Shown: piece after piece, positions 13,131 through 25,640 of the stretch
How the letters are laid out: every line of letters starts with the position of its first letter
How positions within the stretch are numbered: the first letter of the stretch is position 1
From: Isoetes taiwanensis
Taxonomy: Eukaryota; Streptophyta; Lycopodiopsida; Isoetales; Isoetaceae
Direction: 5' to 3'
DNA: 64,000 bases
Assembly: GCA_021234155.1 (NCBI GenBank)
Contig: JAJEKV010000026.1
Span: 5,468,189-5,532,188 of the forward strand
Made by a program: the position numbers and the translations under genes
The notes under the pieces: generated by a model
Told to the model about the DNA's origin: nothing
The model's database searches: none
Seen by the model: the letters and a program-made list of their open reading frames with translations, nothing else

Positions 13131-15099
13131 AAACAATCATTCATGTTCTCAACAGTTTAAATACATGAAAAATGTCATAAGTTTAGGCTGAACATAAGCC
13201 TTAACTTTTGGCTCAACTTCTGGCCCTCGATTAGCTCCAATGCTTAAGCATTTTCTAATATAAGCATATTTAATTTTAGCAACTATTCCAACAACTCGAT
13301 CTTCATCTTATTCATCTAACGAGTAACACTTCTGCTATCATGAGAAATTTATTTAAGGCTTCGAATCAAACTATTCTATCTTTGACTTCACCCGCATAGC
13401 TGCTCTACATAAACAAGTCAATTTTTTGGAGCCGTCTTTTCAAAGATCATTACTGTCATTGTCTTGCCATCGGGCATCCCAAGATTTATAAAAAATGGGT
13501 TTCTAGAGACATCTCCATTATTGGAAACCTTTGGAAAAATGGTAGGTGGTTGTCTTGGACTGCTTTTAAAAGATTGATTTCTGGATCTTCTTCTAATAAG
13601 GCCATCTTTTTCACATCAAGAGCATTATTCAGAATATTGTCCCTAAGCCTGCTTCTGTTGCTGTGCTAGATTGGAAATCAAATAATAAAAGTTGTTATGT
13701 GGTGAAAAAGATCTATAACTACCTCAACAAGTCTGATCTTAGGCGAAAGGGACCTCAAAATGGAATCTTTCTGTTGAAAATATGCATAGACTATTCTCTA
13801 ATATTTGGAATTCATATTGCCATCCTAAAGTTAGTTATTTTATGTGGATTATAGGTATCATAGTAATCCAAGTCTTTGCTTTCTTAATAAGAGGAATTCC
13901 ACTATCTCAACTTCCTGCACCCTTCTCTGCAGCAAGATAGAAAGCATGGAGCATATTTTCCTCTGGCCCAAATTGGCTCCTTTTTTACAATGGATTAACT
14001 CTGAATTCAATCTCATGGGAATTTTATTCTAGATATTAATCAAATTGATGATCCTTTTAAAAATACTATTACATTTGTAGCTATGTGGAATATATAGAAA
14101 AACAGGAATATGGTCTTATATGGTAGTGGCTTAAGCACTTCTCTATTATTTGGATTAAATTGCGCTTTGAATTTGATATCGAGTTATTGGCTAGAACTCA
14201 CAAGGAAGATGTTGATGACAAATATGATAGAAAATGGGACCAGTATGGTATTTTGAAGGCTCATTTCAATTATTTTACCTGGAGTTTTGTAAAACCAAAG
14301 ATAGGATTAACACAACGTTCACACATGATGAGACCTCCATTTTTCAAGATTGTGAGATTATTTTGGAAAAGAAATCGAAGAAATAGATTTGGAAGTTGCA
14401 GTCAAGCTTACGGTGAAATCCAATTGCGAAAAAATTTGTTGGGCAAATGCATTTTGTTAGAAGGTTTATCAACTTAATTATTTCTTTTACTTTACGGTCG
14501 GATGGCACAACAGCTCACTAATGTACATTTTGAAAGAATAAGGACTTATATTATGTCAACAAAATGGCACCTTGATGATTTTATTTGCAAGGAATGATCC
14601 GATATGCCTAATTAAGAAGTGTGGTTGGACGAAAACTTCTTTCCTCAATTGACTTTCCCCCTCCTTACACTTTTTGGATAATGATTACGCTTTCCATTCC
14701 TCAACTTAAGTCCAAATACCAATCCTCCTTTATGAATCCATACATTACCCACCTTGATAGCCATCTCTCTTATCTTTTTGTCTCTTACTTGATGTTACTG
14801 TGGTCTCTACTTTATCTGGTATCTAAGGCAGGCTTCTTCAACCCCAAAGACTCCATGCTGAATTTATATGATGGCTTATGTGCTGGTTTCTTAAATTCAG
14901 AAAGAGATCATCTTCATGGAGTTCTTTTTTCCTACTCTTTCGATATTTACCATATAATTATTGTGATCACTATAGGCTGAGACCTAATTTGGGGATTTTG
15001 CCTCTCCCATTCTCTTTTTGAAGAATGGGCATCTATGCTTTCTTTTGTTGTTATTTCCATAGTAAGCTAATAAAAAACTTTCTTGCTCTAAAAAAAAAA
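13131..15099 (+). mobile_element. LINE 3' fragment with poly(A) (copy 1)
   Basis: This is nearly identical to 51705-53674, with only a few differences, again mostly at CAG/CTG. It ends in an A-run at 15090-15099. The domain evidence is given under the copy-2 entry. Confidence 0.7.
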
Positions 15100-15164
15100 T
15101 CTCTCATATATCTATCTATCTAACATATATATGTTCTTATGTTTGTCGCGCTTATCCAACCGTT

Positions 15165-15560
15165 GATCTGAGATCCTATGGCTCACATGGCTTGGGACGT
15201 ATCATACGGCCCAGATGGCTTGGGAGTTTCTATATAGACTCTATATAGACGATCCTACGGTCGGGAATTGATTTGATCCTCGATCGTCGGTCCGAGATCC
15301 TACGGCTCACGTTGCTTTGGGACATATCCTACGGTGCACATAGCTTTGGGAATTATATGTATAGATCCTACGGTCCAGATTGTTCTTTATCCTGATCGTC
15401 GATCCAGGATCCTACGACTCGCATGGCTTGACACATATCCTACGGTGCACATGGCTTTGGGAATTGCTTTAATTAATGTCACGTTGAGATCGCAACCTTT
15501 ATAGGGTCCAAGATCCTACGGCTCACGTTGTAGGGTCCAAGATCCTACGGCTCACGTTGA
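15165..15560 (+). repeat. GATCCTACGG-type interspersed repeats (copy 1)
   Basis: Irregular copies of a unit containing GATCCTACGGCTCAC or GGTCCAGAT are spaced about 50-80 bp apart. Copy 2 has the same at 53740-54132. No coding potential is seen. Confidence 0.6.
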
Positions 15561-15689
15561 ATGCTTTTAAAATTTTTATGTTGTGTGAGGGATTTGAACT
15601 CTGGACATGAACCCCCCCCCAAGCCCCCATTCTAACCACTAGAACAAGCATTAATTCCATAAAAAATTTATATTTTAAATATACTTAAG

Positions 15690-16436
15690 GGGAATATTTT
15701 AATTAAGATAAAATAGAGTATAGTTCAAGAAAGTTCTAGAATGTTCTGGAAGCCTCTAGAAAGTTCTAGAATCTTCTAAAGTTCTAAAATATTCTAGAGA
15801 GTTTTAGAACATAAGAGAATATAGGGGGAATCTAAAAAAATCCTTCCAGAAAGTTCCAAATTGTTCTAATAAGTTCTGGAATGTTCTAGAATGTAGGGGA
15901 ATCTACGGGAATGTAAGGGAATCTAAGGAAATACTTCCAGGAAGTTCTAGGATATTTTGAAAGTTTCAGAATGTTCCAGAAAGTCCTAGAATGTTCTAAA
16001 AAGTTCTACAATGTAAAGGAATCTAGGAGAATCTAATGGAATCTAAGAAAATCTCATAGAATGTAAGAGAATCTAGGAAAATATTTACAAGTCTAAGGGA
16101 ATCTCTTAAAATCTAGGAGAATCTAAGGGAATCTAAGAAAATGTTGATGAAATCTTAGAGTATCTAGGGGAATCTTTATAGAATCTCTTTAAATCTCATA
16201 TAATGTAAGGGAACCTAGGGCAATCTCATAAAATCTAAAGGGATCTAAAAGAATCTAAGGGGATTTAAGGGGATCCTCATAGAATCTTGGAGAATCTAGG
16301 GGAATCTAATGGAATCTAGAGGGAATCTTATAAAATTTAGAGGATCTTCATGAAACCTCTAAGAGAACCTTGGTAGAATCTTAGAGAATCTATGAATTTA
16401 GAGTATTCTCAAGAGATTCTTTTAGAATATAGGGCA
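15690..16436 (+). repeat. GAATCT-type simple array, left block (copy 1)
   Basis: This is a dense, irregular array of GAATCTA/AGAATCTT-like words roughly every 10-20 bp. It begins with AGTTCTAGAA-type words and becomes GGGGAATCTA-type. The same block lies at 54275-55015. Confidence 0.75.
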
Positions 16437-17099
16437 TGACAGGAACTTGCATCGTAGAAATATGCTAAAACTGGAACAATACGACAAAGGACGTAGTAAA
16501 TTTCTTGTATATATATATACAATTATATAAGCACCACCCCATATCCCATGTTCCAATATTTTGAGGTGTGGCATATCGGGCCGGCCCAGATCTGAGATCA
16601 ACGGTCCGAATTGAACCACCACTTAAGCTCCCCTCTTATCCAGTGGTCCAGTATTTGAGGTATCACTATCTGAGCCATCCAGATCTGAGATCGACAACTA
16701 AGACAGTGGCATGTCGATCCGCCCCAAGCAGCCCCCTTGTGGGTGGAGATTGAGGTGTCGCCGCTTGGGTTGTCGCATATGCGAGATCGGCCGGTGTATA
16801 TGGAGCCAGCCCCCTTATGTGGGGCTTTTGATCCAGGCCATTGGATATGGGGATTTGATCTTAGCCGTCGATAAAAAGGTGGATTAAGTGCACATTTATT
16901 TTGGCATTACTAGGCCTATACCAACTCACCACACATCCGTTAGGCAAAACTTTAGCCATACATGCACACTTTGTAGGCAGGATAGAATCCCGCCGTAGGA
17001 AGTCGGGGAAATTTTAGGCAACAACCAGTTAACCAGCCACAGTAATCTGAAAGCCAGTTTCTACTGGTATACAAGTCTTAGCCAGTAGATCAAAAAGTG
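16437..17099. other. Spacer between GAATCT arrays (copy 1)
   Basis: About 660 bp without a supported gene. It has repeated CCAGATCTGAGATC-like words near 16580-16700 and an ordinary AT-rich stretch. I recognise no element. It matches 55016-55689. Confidence 0.5.
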
Positions 17100-18279
17100 A
17101 AGAAGAAATCTTAGCCATTATTTACAAAATCTATGGTAATTCACAAGAATCTAAATCTTCATAAGATCTTAAGAATCTCAAGAGAATCTTAGGAAATATA
17201 TGAGAGTCATAAGAGAATCTAGGGAATCTTTATAGAGTCTAAGGAGATCTAAGGAGAGTCCACATAGAAACTTGAGGAATCTAGAGGAATCTTGGGATAA
17301 TACTTGGGAATCTAAGGGAATCTCAAGAGAATCTTAGGGAATCTAGGGGAATCTGAAGAGGATCTTTGATAATCTATGAGAATCTAAGGGAATCTTCACA
17401 AAATCTTTGAGAATTTAGAGTAATCTTGATGGAAATTGGAGAATTTTGTGGAATCTTTATAGAACCTAGGAGAATCTACATAAAATCTTGAGGAATCTAG
17501 AGAAATCTTGGGATAATCTTTGGAAATCTATGGAAATCTTTGTAGAACCTCAAGAATCTAGGGAACCTTTGTAGAATCTTATGAAATCTAGGTTAATCTT
17601 TTTCTTTGGGTGTGTTTTGTAGCGGAATCTTCATAAAATATTGGACAATCTAAGGGAATGTTTATAAAATCTTAGAGGATTTAAGTGAACATTGATGGAA
17701 TCTCAAAACATCTAGGGGTATCTTTTCAGAGACTTGAAGAATCTAGAAAAATCTTTATAGAATCTTCATTTGACCTGGATTTGGCTTCTAGTCAAATTGT
17801 ACACTCCCTCTTGAGAATCTAGTGAATCTTGATGGAATCTTGTAGAATCTAGGGGATGTAGGAGAATCTACATAGAAACTTGGGGAATCTAGAGGAATTT
17901 TAAGACAATATTTGAGAATCTAGGGGAATCTCAAGAGAATACTGGGAAATCCATGGAATTTTGAAGATAATTTTTCAAAATCAAAGGAATCTTCAAAAAA
18001 TCTTTGAGAATCTAGAGGAATCTTGATGGAATTTAGAGAATTTCCTAGAATCTAAGAGAATTTAGGGGAATCTACATGGAATCTTGAAGGATCTAGAGGA
18101 ATCTTTGGAAATCTAAGGGGATCTTTGTATAACCTTAAGAATCTAATGAATCTTTTTGGAATCTTAGGAGAATCTTTAACACCAAATGTTTAGGAATTAT
18201 CAAGGGGTCTTGGGGAATATAAGGGAACATTGATGGAATCTCAAAGAATCTTGGGGATCCCTTCAGAGACTTGGAGACT
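17100..18279 (+). repeat. GAATCT-type simple array, right block (copy 1)
   Basis: This is a second block of the GAATCT array, identical in style to 15690-16436. It ends at the right edge of the duplicated segment. Confidence 0.75.
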
Positions 18280-18296
18280 TCAGAGACTTCAGAGCC

Positions 18297-18535
18297 CAAT
18301 TCATGCCTGGCGTGAATTGGATACAATGGCTAGTTTTCTAATATTAATCTCTTACACGCCAAGCACGAATTAGCAATTGGGCATTAAGTGCCTTCTGCTA
18401 ATTCTACTATTGCATTAAAAGAGTTTGCATTCAAAGAGTTTAAATTGTAAATTAATCCAATTCATGCCGTGAATTGGGTAATGTACAATTGCTATTATTA
18501 ATGTCTTACATGCCAAATGCGAATAAGCAGTTTAA
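18297..18535 (+). repeat. Pair of direct repeats, about 80 bp each
   Basis: CAATTCATGCC followed by GTGAATTGG, an AT-rich stretch and TCTTACA(C/T)GCCAA occurs twice, at about 18297-18385 and 18459-18535. No coding sequence or known element is recognised. They lie just outside the duplicated segment. Confidence 0.6.
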
Positions 18536-18759
18536 ATCCTTTTTCTTGTTTCCTTCAAGTTCAAATCTGCCGTTGTTGTCTATACTGTACTTTTTTTTGC
18601 ATAGATCATTAATTATCACTTCCCTTCAGTAATGCCAGGACTCATGAACGAGCTGGTGGAGGGGGGCGCCCCATCTCCCATGCCTAGATAAACTCTAATG
18701 ACGCTCAGCTTGAGCAGTTTGAACACACGCCTGGCGCGTATTCAACTGAAGTTCCTCCT

Positions 18760-19092
18760 GTGCCAGAAGGAGATTTCGTGCTAGGGCCTACACCAACCTT
18801 CGAGTTTCGTGAAGGTCTGGATATTTACCACCATAATATGACCATTTTTGGTGAGATGTGTTCGGGGATGGCCACAAGCATGGGCTTTTTCAATGAGGAG
18901 TTATGTCGTGCTCTGGAGAGGCTTGAAATGGAGAATGTTAAGCTGAGAATGAGAATTGTAGAGCTCGAGGGCATTTTGGGTAATAGCCCAATAGCTACAC
19001 CATCTAGTTTGCCAGATTTTGCTGTGCCAGTTGACATGTACATATCTAGGTTATGCACTTTAGGCATAATGTCGACCATGGGTTATGCATAA
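18760..19092 (+). CDS. Hypothetical 110-residue coiled-coil protein
   Basis: I do not recognise this frame. It codes for 110 residues. The middle (about residues 45-70) is a short heptad-like helix rich in Glu, Leu and Met, containing ALERLEMENVKLRMRIVELE, which would suit a dimerising coiled coil. Flanks are Pro/Thr-rich. An upstream ATG at 18632 is in another frame and soon stops, so the start at 18760 is only the first Met of the open frame. It could be a C-terminal exon of a longer gene or a transposon-encoded piece. No splice sites were decisive. Confidence 0.35.
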   Translation: MPEGDFVLGPTPTFEFREGLDIYHHNMTIFGEMCSGMATSMGFFNEELCRALERLEMENVKLRMRIVELEGILGNSPIATPSSLPDFAVPVDMYISRLCTLGIMSTMGYA

Positions 19093-19548
19093 GCATTCTT
19101 TATGGTTTGTCAAGCGTATTATTTTGAGCATGTATGTTATGACACAGATGACCTCTTTCTATTTCATGTTTCATGTTGCATCAGTATTTGTTATATGAGT
19201 ATGATATGTTTAGTTCATGATGCATTTATGCAATGCTTCTATTCAGCATGAATAGAACCGACATTCTTGGGAACAGGATGCCATTTTGGCTCAAGCTTCA
19301 TTTGGATCCTTTCTTCCTTATATATACTGTGTTCTCTCTCTTAGTTTTCATCGGCATTCTCTCTGAACTGAACCATCATTCATTTAAATTGGATTTATGT
19401 CAGGATTTTGGACCATTTTGGCACTGCAACTTTTTCCCGGATTAGTAAATTGGCATCAAGAATGTGACTTTTTTTTATAACAGCACAACATGATTGCATT
19501 AAAAATTAAAAATATTTTACATATGCATGTCGAGTTATATATTGCCAA
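19093..19548. other. Gene-free stretch
   Basis: AT-rich sequence between the hypothetical coiled-coil frame and the 3' end of the interrupted DUF7869-like gene. It probably includes that gene's 3' untranslated region on the minus strand. I see nothing else in it. Confidence 0.4.
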
Positions 19549-19726
19549 TTACTTCTCAGAAGTGACCCCTAGAGATATCATAACTTTCTTCCTCACTTCC
19601 ACAGGTATTGTAACCCTAGCAGTCTTGCCTGGGATGACCTTTGGGGTCCATGAAAACAAAATAGTATCTAACTCAACCCAATCATCCCCTTCAATAGGGT
19701 TTCTCTTCCATCTCTTTGTCCAACAG
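19549..19726 (-). pseudogene. 3' end of DUF7869-like gene, cut off by retrotransposon
   Basis: This is the C-terminal piece of the gene whose main part is at 32904-34832. Read on the minus strand it runs in from the TSD (19722-19726) and codes for about 57 residues including PIEGDDWVELDTILFSW, ending at a TAA at 19549-19551. Counting the 5-bp duplication once, its frame is continuous with the frame ending at 32904, so the gene was open there when the element inserted. Confidence 0.75.
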
Positions 19727-21294
19727 TGTGACGTCCCCTACTCATATACGGTGCACTCACCGTATACAAACAGGAGTTCATCCCCCATACCAGCTCCAGG
19801 CTAATATAGGGCCCTCCACGTATCACTGCAACCTTGAAGAGTTCCAGTGGGAAGAATGAAGGGGTCCTTTACCCTGTCTCCCTCAGGGCCTACCTAGCTG
19901 CGGAAGCGTAAACATACATGTCAGTAGTACATACATCAACATCATATGACCATCACGAAGGATGGTCCTCCACATATCTGCATAGACAAAGATCAGCACA
20001 TCACGTAGGGAATCCTACCCAAGGCTCAGACTCAAGGGGTAACTGACGGCTTGGGTCTCCTGAGTTCATTGCAGACAGAATTCATGGCAATGGATTTGGC
20101 TGGCATAAGAACATGGCATAGGGTTGTCCACTCCATCCGCCCCTCCTGTGCACACTTTGCAGAGTAGGCTGAAAAGTGTTGGGACCTGACTGTAGCCCGC
20201 CGGATGCATAGCCGAAGGGGCTACTCCTGGGTCTCATCCTCCCAGTTCCGATGGGGCAGGTAGGGATCACTCCCTCCAGAGATCTACATGCTGACTCGAG
20301 GTGACTAGAGGGCCACGGCCCGTATTCGACTAAACCCACTGGAAAGTGTACACCACTTCACGGGTGTCGAGCCCATGCCTTACCCACACTCAGTGGTAAG
20401 CCATTAGACCTAGTCACAATGATCCCCGGTAGGCTTTACACACCAGGGGGATCGTTCAGGAGTCAGAACATGAACCTCCTTCTTAGCCAGTCTGGCCCCT
20501 TCACCCACAACCAGGTGTGGCTCTTGTACACAGGCCGAATCTACAGTGTGCTAGAGAGGCTACTATAGGAGCATCAACTACAAGCTTTAGGGCCTCTACC
20601 CCCCCTTCCCAATACAAGGAGTTCACAGAGATACATCATCCAAATACATCACAGAAGAACTAAAGAACTAGATCTAATCATAGAGTTAGGTTCTTTAGTT
20701 AGTGTCCGAGATCTACGATCTAGATAGCTACTATGGGCAATTTAATAGTCTAAACCTACTGATTCTATGACTAGAAGACGGTTTAAGCTATTAAATTGAC
20801 CAAATACCTGATCCTTGAGTGGCTCCTCCTGACCTGAGTTCAACCATCCTGCTGAGCTGAGCGAATTCAGGGGAACTGATGGTGCAATTCGCTTGGGCGG
20901 CGTCTGGGAGGCGGTTTTGGCTCCTGGGGCAGCCAAAACTGAGCTCTAAAACCCTAAGGACGAAAAACTAGCAAGCTAGGGTTTTCCTACCCTAAATAGA
21001 CATGGGGTTTAGGCTAGGGTTTCCAATTACCCAATTTGGCATGTGGGATAATTGGAAAGGCCCCACTTGCCTTTAATGGCTAGGTGGCAAAATATGCCAA
21101 CATGGAAAGGTGTGCCCTCATTAATGTGCACATGTGCACATTAATAATATATGAACACTCCTAGCAAGTTGCCCCTAGGGCTACTTACCTGGCTATCCGT
21201 TGGCGTACACGTCGGTCGGAGTGGCGGTAATGCTGCGTGATGGGGCGATGCGGTATACATCCCGGGACCGTTATCTCGTGGCTGGAACGTCACA
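19727..21294 (-). repeat. 3' LTR of the chromovirus (1568 bp)
   Basis: This is nearly identical to 31342-32903 and shares TGTGACGTCC/ACGTCACA ends. A short inverted repeat (TATACGGTG, CACT, CACCGTATA) lies just inside the outer end. A related inverted repeat around GGGACCGT lies near the inner end, where this copy differs from its partner (21235-21285 against 32840-32895). A palindrome TGTGCACATGTGCACA lies near 21127-21142. Confidence 0.95.
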
Positions 21295-21307
21295 TTCTCC
21301 CCACCTT
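21295..21307 (-). other. Polypurine tract
   Basis: On the minus strand the bases directly before the 3' LTR are AAGGTGGGGAGAA, a purine run in the right place to prime plus-strand DNA synthesis. Confidence 0.85.
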
Positions 21308-22159
21308 GAAATGATCTTTGTCCGGCGAAGATCGTTGGGTCTCCCCACCTTGGGATCTTCCTAATCTGCAATCTGCAATCAACGTGATGCATACAATATA
21401 ATAGTTATACATTTACCAGGATTACCCTAAGGTAATATTTTTAAAACATTATTACGTCATTATACTATGGAATACTTAACAATTCACAACATCATTAAAC
21501 AAGGTATCCACTATCTTAAGTTAGACAAAATTTCAACATTTCATATCTATAATTATTGTCCGAGGTACTCTTCATTCCTTGCAACACATTCCAACAAAAC
21601 TTGTGTTGCAAGTCTTCGTAGCTCGACCTCCTTGCCCTCCGGAGCGCTCTACTGGCCTGCAGGTCGACACTACGTTAGTACCGTTTTAATTATTTAATAA
21701 ATTTTGGTTATATGGTGACCACCCCACCTATCTACATGAATGCATGGCTAATCTCCCGGCGTAGGAAGAGGATGAATCTTCCATAATGGCCGTGGAGACA
21801 GCGCCTATATGCCTATATGCCGCTCATGCCTACACCTCTAGTTGCCCAACAGGAGGATATCCTTCTTCGCGTGGGGGCGTGAAGGATGGATTCCTCCTAT
21901 CAAAGCATATATGGGGCTAAAGGTGCTTTCCCTATCAATGCATTCCTTAATGACCTCTTTTCTCTCGAGGTCGTCTCCTTCCGTGGGACAGAAGTAGACT
22001 TTCTAATCTACCTTCCACTCGCCCAAGCGGAAACGCGGTCATGCCTACATTGACATTACACCACGCCCTAGAGATCACCGTAGTGGTCTCATCATCGGTA
22101 ACAACGCATGCGACCCATACTAAGCATAGGTTGCATGCGTAGATTAATCTATACAAGAA
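21308..22159 (-). other. Retrotransposon 3' untranslated region
   Basis: About 850 bp between the end of pol and the PPT. I see no open frame of note and no extra gene on either strand. Confidence 0.5.
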
Positions 22160-24835
22160 TTAACCTACACAAATCGACATGCCTGAGCCGATTTCTTCGG
22201 AGATGACTTTGCCGTCCCATTGCTCCATAAACTGTGGGTACTGCTTTACTAAATCCTTCTTAAGTACCCACGTCGCGTCTTCCACTGGCAAGTGCTTCCA
22301 TTTGACCAAGTATTGGAGGAATTCCGACCTCCTTGTCTTCTTGAAAGCTTTACCAAGAATCATTTCTGGAACTATTTCCAGCTGCTCCTCCGTCATTTCC
22401 AACAACGTTGGAGTGTCCAAGACTTCGTCTGGATTTGGAGTATGCTTCTTCAACAAACTCACGTGGAAGACCTTATGAATCTTTAGGTGTGCTGGCAAGT
22501 CCAACTTGTAGGATTGATTACCTACTCTCTTGATTATTCTGAAGGGTCCAGCCCACCTTGGAGCAAGCTTCTTGCAATTGCCAATCCCGGAGCTTACACG
22601 CTTCACCTTTATCTTGAGCCATACATCGTCTCCAACTTTGAACTCTCGATCAGACGATGCTTGTCGGCGATGCTCTTCGACGACTTCTTGCTGCTAGCGA
22701 TAACCTCGAACTTCTTCCACGAGCCGCCGCATATCGGCCAACATCTGGCTGCGAAACTTCTACTTTTGACACGGGGTTGTGCCAAGTGTGCGAGTTAGGC
22801 AATCGATAGCCATAATTGATCATAAATGGCGACATTTGGGACGATTCCTGCTTGGTGCTATTGTATGCAAACTCCACCAAGTGAATGAATTCTTCCCACA
22901 TACTTTGCTTATTCCAGACATAGTTTCGTAGCATGTCCTCCAAAATCCTGTTGGTCCGCTCCGTTTGGCCATCCGTCTGAGGATGATACGCCGTGCTCAT
23001 GGATAGCTTGGTCTGAATCGTCGCAAAGAGGTCTTGCCAAAAGGCACTCATGAACTTTGATCCCCGCTCGGAGATAATCTCCCTTGGCATGCCATGAAGC
23101 CCGAAGATCTCTTTGGTGAAGAGCTTTCTTTGTATCCATAGGCGTATCTGTAGGTCCTGCAAGGCACAAAATGTGCCATCTTCGACAACTTGTCGACCAC
23201 TACCATCAAGGCATCCTTGCCTCTCGCTGTTCTTGGGAGTCCTGTGATGAAATCCATGCTGATTACCTCCCACTTAGCGTTTGGCACCGCTAATGGCTCT
23301 AATGCCCCTGGAATTCGAAGCTGCTCCGCCTTCGTCTGCTGGCATAGCTGACATTCCTTGATGTAGCGAGCTATTTGCTTCTTCATTCCTGGCCAATAAT
23401 AGCTGCTGCGCACTTTGAAATATGTTTTCATGAATCCCGCATGGCCAGCTATTGGGCTGTTGTGCGTGTCATGGAGGATCAACTTCCTTACACCTGATGA
23501 TTCGGGTACGCACAACTTGTTCTTATGGTATAACAGGTTGCCTTCCTTCTTATAATGCTTGAAGGCCTCCCGCTCTTTATCTGTTCTAGCCTCCTTAGAG
23601 AGGCTTGCCCATACTTCCCTGAAATCCACATCCGTTGGCAAGGACTCTTCAATCTTCTTACCAAAGTCGCTGGAGAGCGTCGAAATTGCATTGCAATGCA
23701 CTCTAGTTGTCAGGGGATGCCTTGAAAGCGCATCTGCTACCACATTGAGCTTCCCCGGCTTGTAGACTATATCAAAGTCATATTCTTCGAGGAACTCCAT
23801 CCATCTCCGCTGCCTCAGATTGAGGTGTGGTTGCGTGAATACATATTGGAGGCTCTGATGGTCGGTATCCAATTGGAACTTCCTTCCCAAGAGATAGTGC
23901 CTCCATATTCTTAATGCCCTGACAACCGCAAGCAATTCCTGATCGTGCGTTGGGTAGCGCGTCTCGGCGTCGTTCATCTTTCTGGAATCATACGCTACCA
24001 CTCGCTCTTCTTGCATAAGCACTGCACCTGTAGCTATCTTACTCGCATCTGTTGCTACAAGCTTATCTTTCTCCGGGTCCGGCAAGGTCAAGACAGGGGC
24101 TGTCGTCAGAGCTTCTTTCAACAATTCAAACCCCTTTTGGGCTTTCTTGTGCCAATGCTCTACCCAGTCTTTCACCTTCTCTGCCCTCGTCAGGTCTGTT
24201 AACGGGGCTGCTATCTTAGCAAAGTTCTTCACGAACTTCCTGTAGTACCCTGCTAGACCGAGAAAACTTCTGACCTCGTGCACATTCTTCGGCGCCGGCC
24301 ACTGAATCACTGCTTCAATCTTGGCGGGGTCCGTCGAGATGCCTTCTGCCGAGATCACGTGACCAAGGTATTCCACCTTCTCTGTTGCGAAGTGGCACTT
24401 CGACAACTTGGCGTACAACTGGTGCCTCTTCAACTTCTCTAGCACCCTTCTCAAGTGTTGCACGTGCTCTTCAAGGGATCTGCTATACACCAAAATGTCA
24501 TCAAAGAAAACAATCACAAAGGTGTCCAGGAACTCCCTGAAGATATCGTTCATGAGCCTCATGAACGTTGCGGGGGCATTTGATAAGCCGAAAGGCATCA
24601 CTGTGAACTCATAATGCCCATACCGCGTCCTGAAGGCGGTCTTGTGGATATCCTCCTCCTTTATCCGTATCTGATGATAACCTGACCTTAAGTCGATTTT
24701 GGAGAAGATCTTTGCTCCTTGAAGCTGATCCATCAAGTCGTCTGATCTTGGAAGCGCATACTTGTTCTTAATGGTGTGCTTATTCAACTGTCTATAGTCT
24801 ATGCACATCCTCAAGGATCCATCCTTCTTCTTGAC
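22160..24835 (-). pseudogene. pol: Chromovirus pol: RT, RNase H, integrase, chromodomain
   Basis: The longest frame (24814-23048) starts at [14 protein letters not shown], typical of Ty3 reverse transcriptase, and has the FFDDILVYS catalytic site. RNase H follows ([14 protein letters not shown], then TDHQSLQYV). The integrase has an HHCC zinc finger (H..H, CQLC) and core (MDFITGLP). After a frameshift near 23150-23270 the core continues with the region that should hold the second Asp, here read as SERGSKF, and the PQTDGQTERTNR region with the catalytic Glu. Another frameshift near 22600-22650 leads to the last 148 residues, ending in a chromodomain (EFLQYLVKWKHLPVEDATW), which in this class binds modified histone tails and steers integration. 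This marks it as a chromovirus. Confidence 0.94.
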
Positions 24836-25640
24836 AAAAGAATGGGCGCTCCAAGCGGCGAGACACTAGGTCTAATGAAACCTAGGTCGAGCGGCTCCCG
24901 CTGCTTCTTTAGCTCTCGACAACTCTGCGTTGTCATTCTATATGGAGCCTTGCTTGTTGGCTTTGTTCCCGTTCGAGTGCTATCTCGCACTTGACTCCCC
25001 CTATAAGGAGGGGCTGCTTGATCTCATCACGGAAAGAGATCGTGGAACTCCGTGATCAACTTAGCTATTTGCCTCGGCAACTTGCTTTGAGCATCTTGTC
25101 TTCTTTGCTTCCTTCCAATTCCGGTTCACTAATCTCAAGCTTGAAGATGTATGCTACTTGCTCACTCTTGATGCACTTGAACGGTCGTTTAGAAGACATG
25201 CACCGCATGATGGGAACAACTTCTTTACTGTTATCTCAATGATCTTGCCGTCGGGGTGTTGGGAAGGTCACCTTCCGCTTTCCACAATCAATAATGGCCC
25301 CCGCTGGTCCAAGGTACTCCATACCTATTATCAAGTCGTTACTTGCCAATGCCCATTACTTCTGCCCCATCCGGATCTTAATCCCCAACAAGTCGATGTC
25401 AAAGTTGATTCTTTTACTGCCGGGCGCGCTTCTTGCTCCACTTGCTAAGACAACGGGCCTTGGCTTTGACTTTAATGGTTTCAACTTCAACATTTGAACC
25501 ATTACGGGAGATGCAAAGTTATGGCTACTTCGAATCTATCGGGGACTATAAATGACTTGGCCTTGGCCTTTCCCAAATGGAAATTACTTTATCTTGGCTC
25601 TCTTACCTTGCTCTGTATCTATTGCGGCAAGATATGACAC
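24836..25640 (-). pseudogene. Protease and N-terminal pol region, frames broken
   Basis: This stretch lies between the gag zinc-knuckle region and the RT start. The last part, read in minus-strand pieces at about 24840-24900, gives the [19 protein letters not shown] stretch that precedes RT in Ty3 elements. An aspartic protease is expected here, but I could not find a clear D-(S/T)-G triad because the frame changes repeatedly. Confidence 0.55.

Larger units (their letters stand above)
1..18279 (+). repeat. Segmental duplication, copy 1 (error-rich)
   Basis: This block matches 38632-56853 in the same order and orientation; base 19 pairs with 38632 and base 18279 with 56853. The left edge lies outside the window. 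From about 13130 to 18279 the copies are almost identical. From 1 to about 13100 copy 1 differs every few tens of bases, mostly where copy 2 has CAG or CTG (for example CAGC becomes CAAAG, CTG becomes CTCG or CG). Frames open in copy 2 are broken here. I infer a recent tandem duplication of about 38.6 kb, or a false assembly duplication, with poorly polished sequence in copy 1. Confidence 0.93.

Noticed and set aside
19727-21294. Small open frames within the LTRs (for example 20082-20339, 20742-20936)
   Set aside because: They recur in all LTR copies by homology but are short, lack any domain and shift between copies. They are not genes.
23048-23120. Integrase with a real Asp-to-Glu change (SERGSKF)
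   Set aside because: The codon lies beside a place that would read GACAGG in relatives, and CAG sites are error-prone throughout this window, so I do not treat it as a true active-site change.
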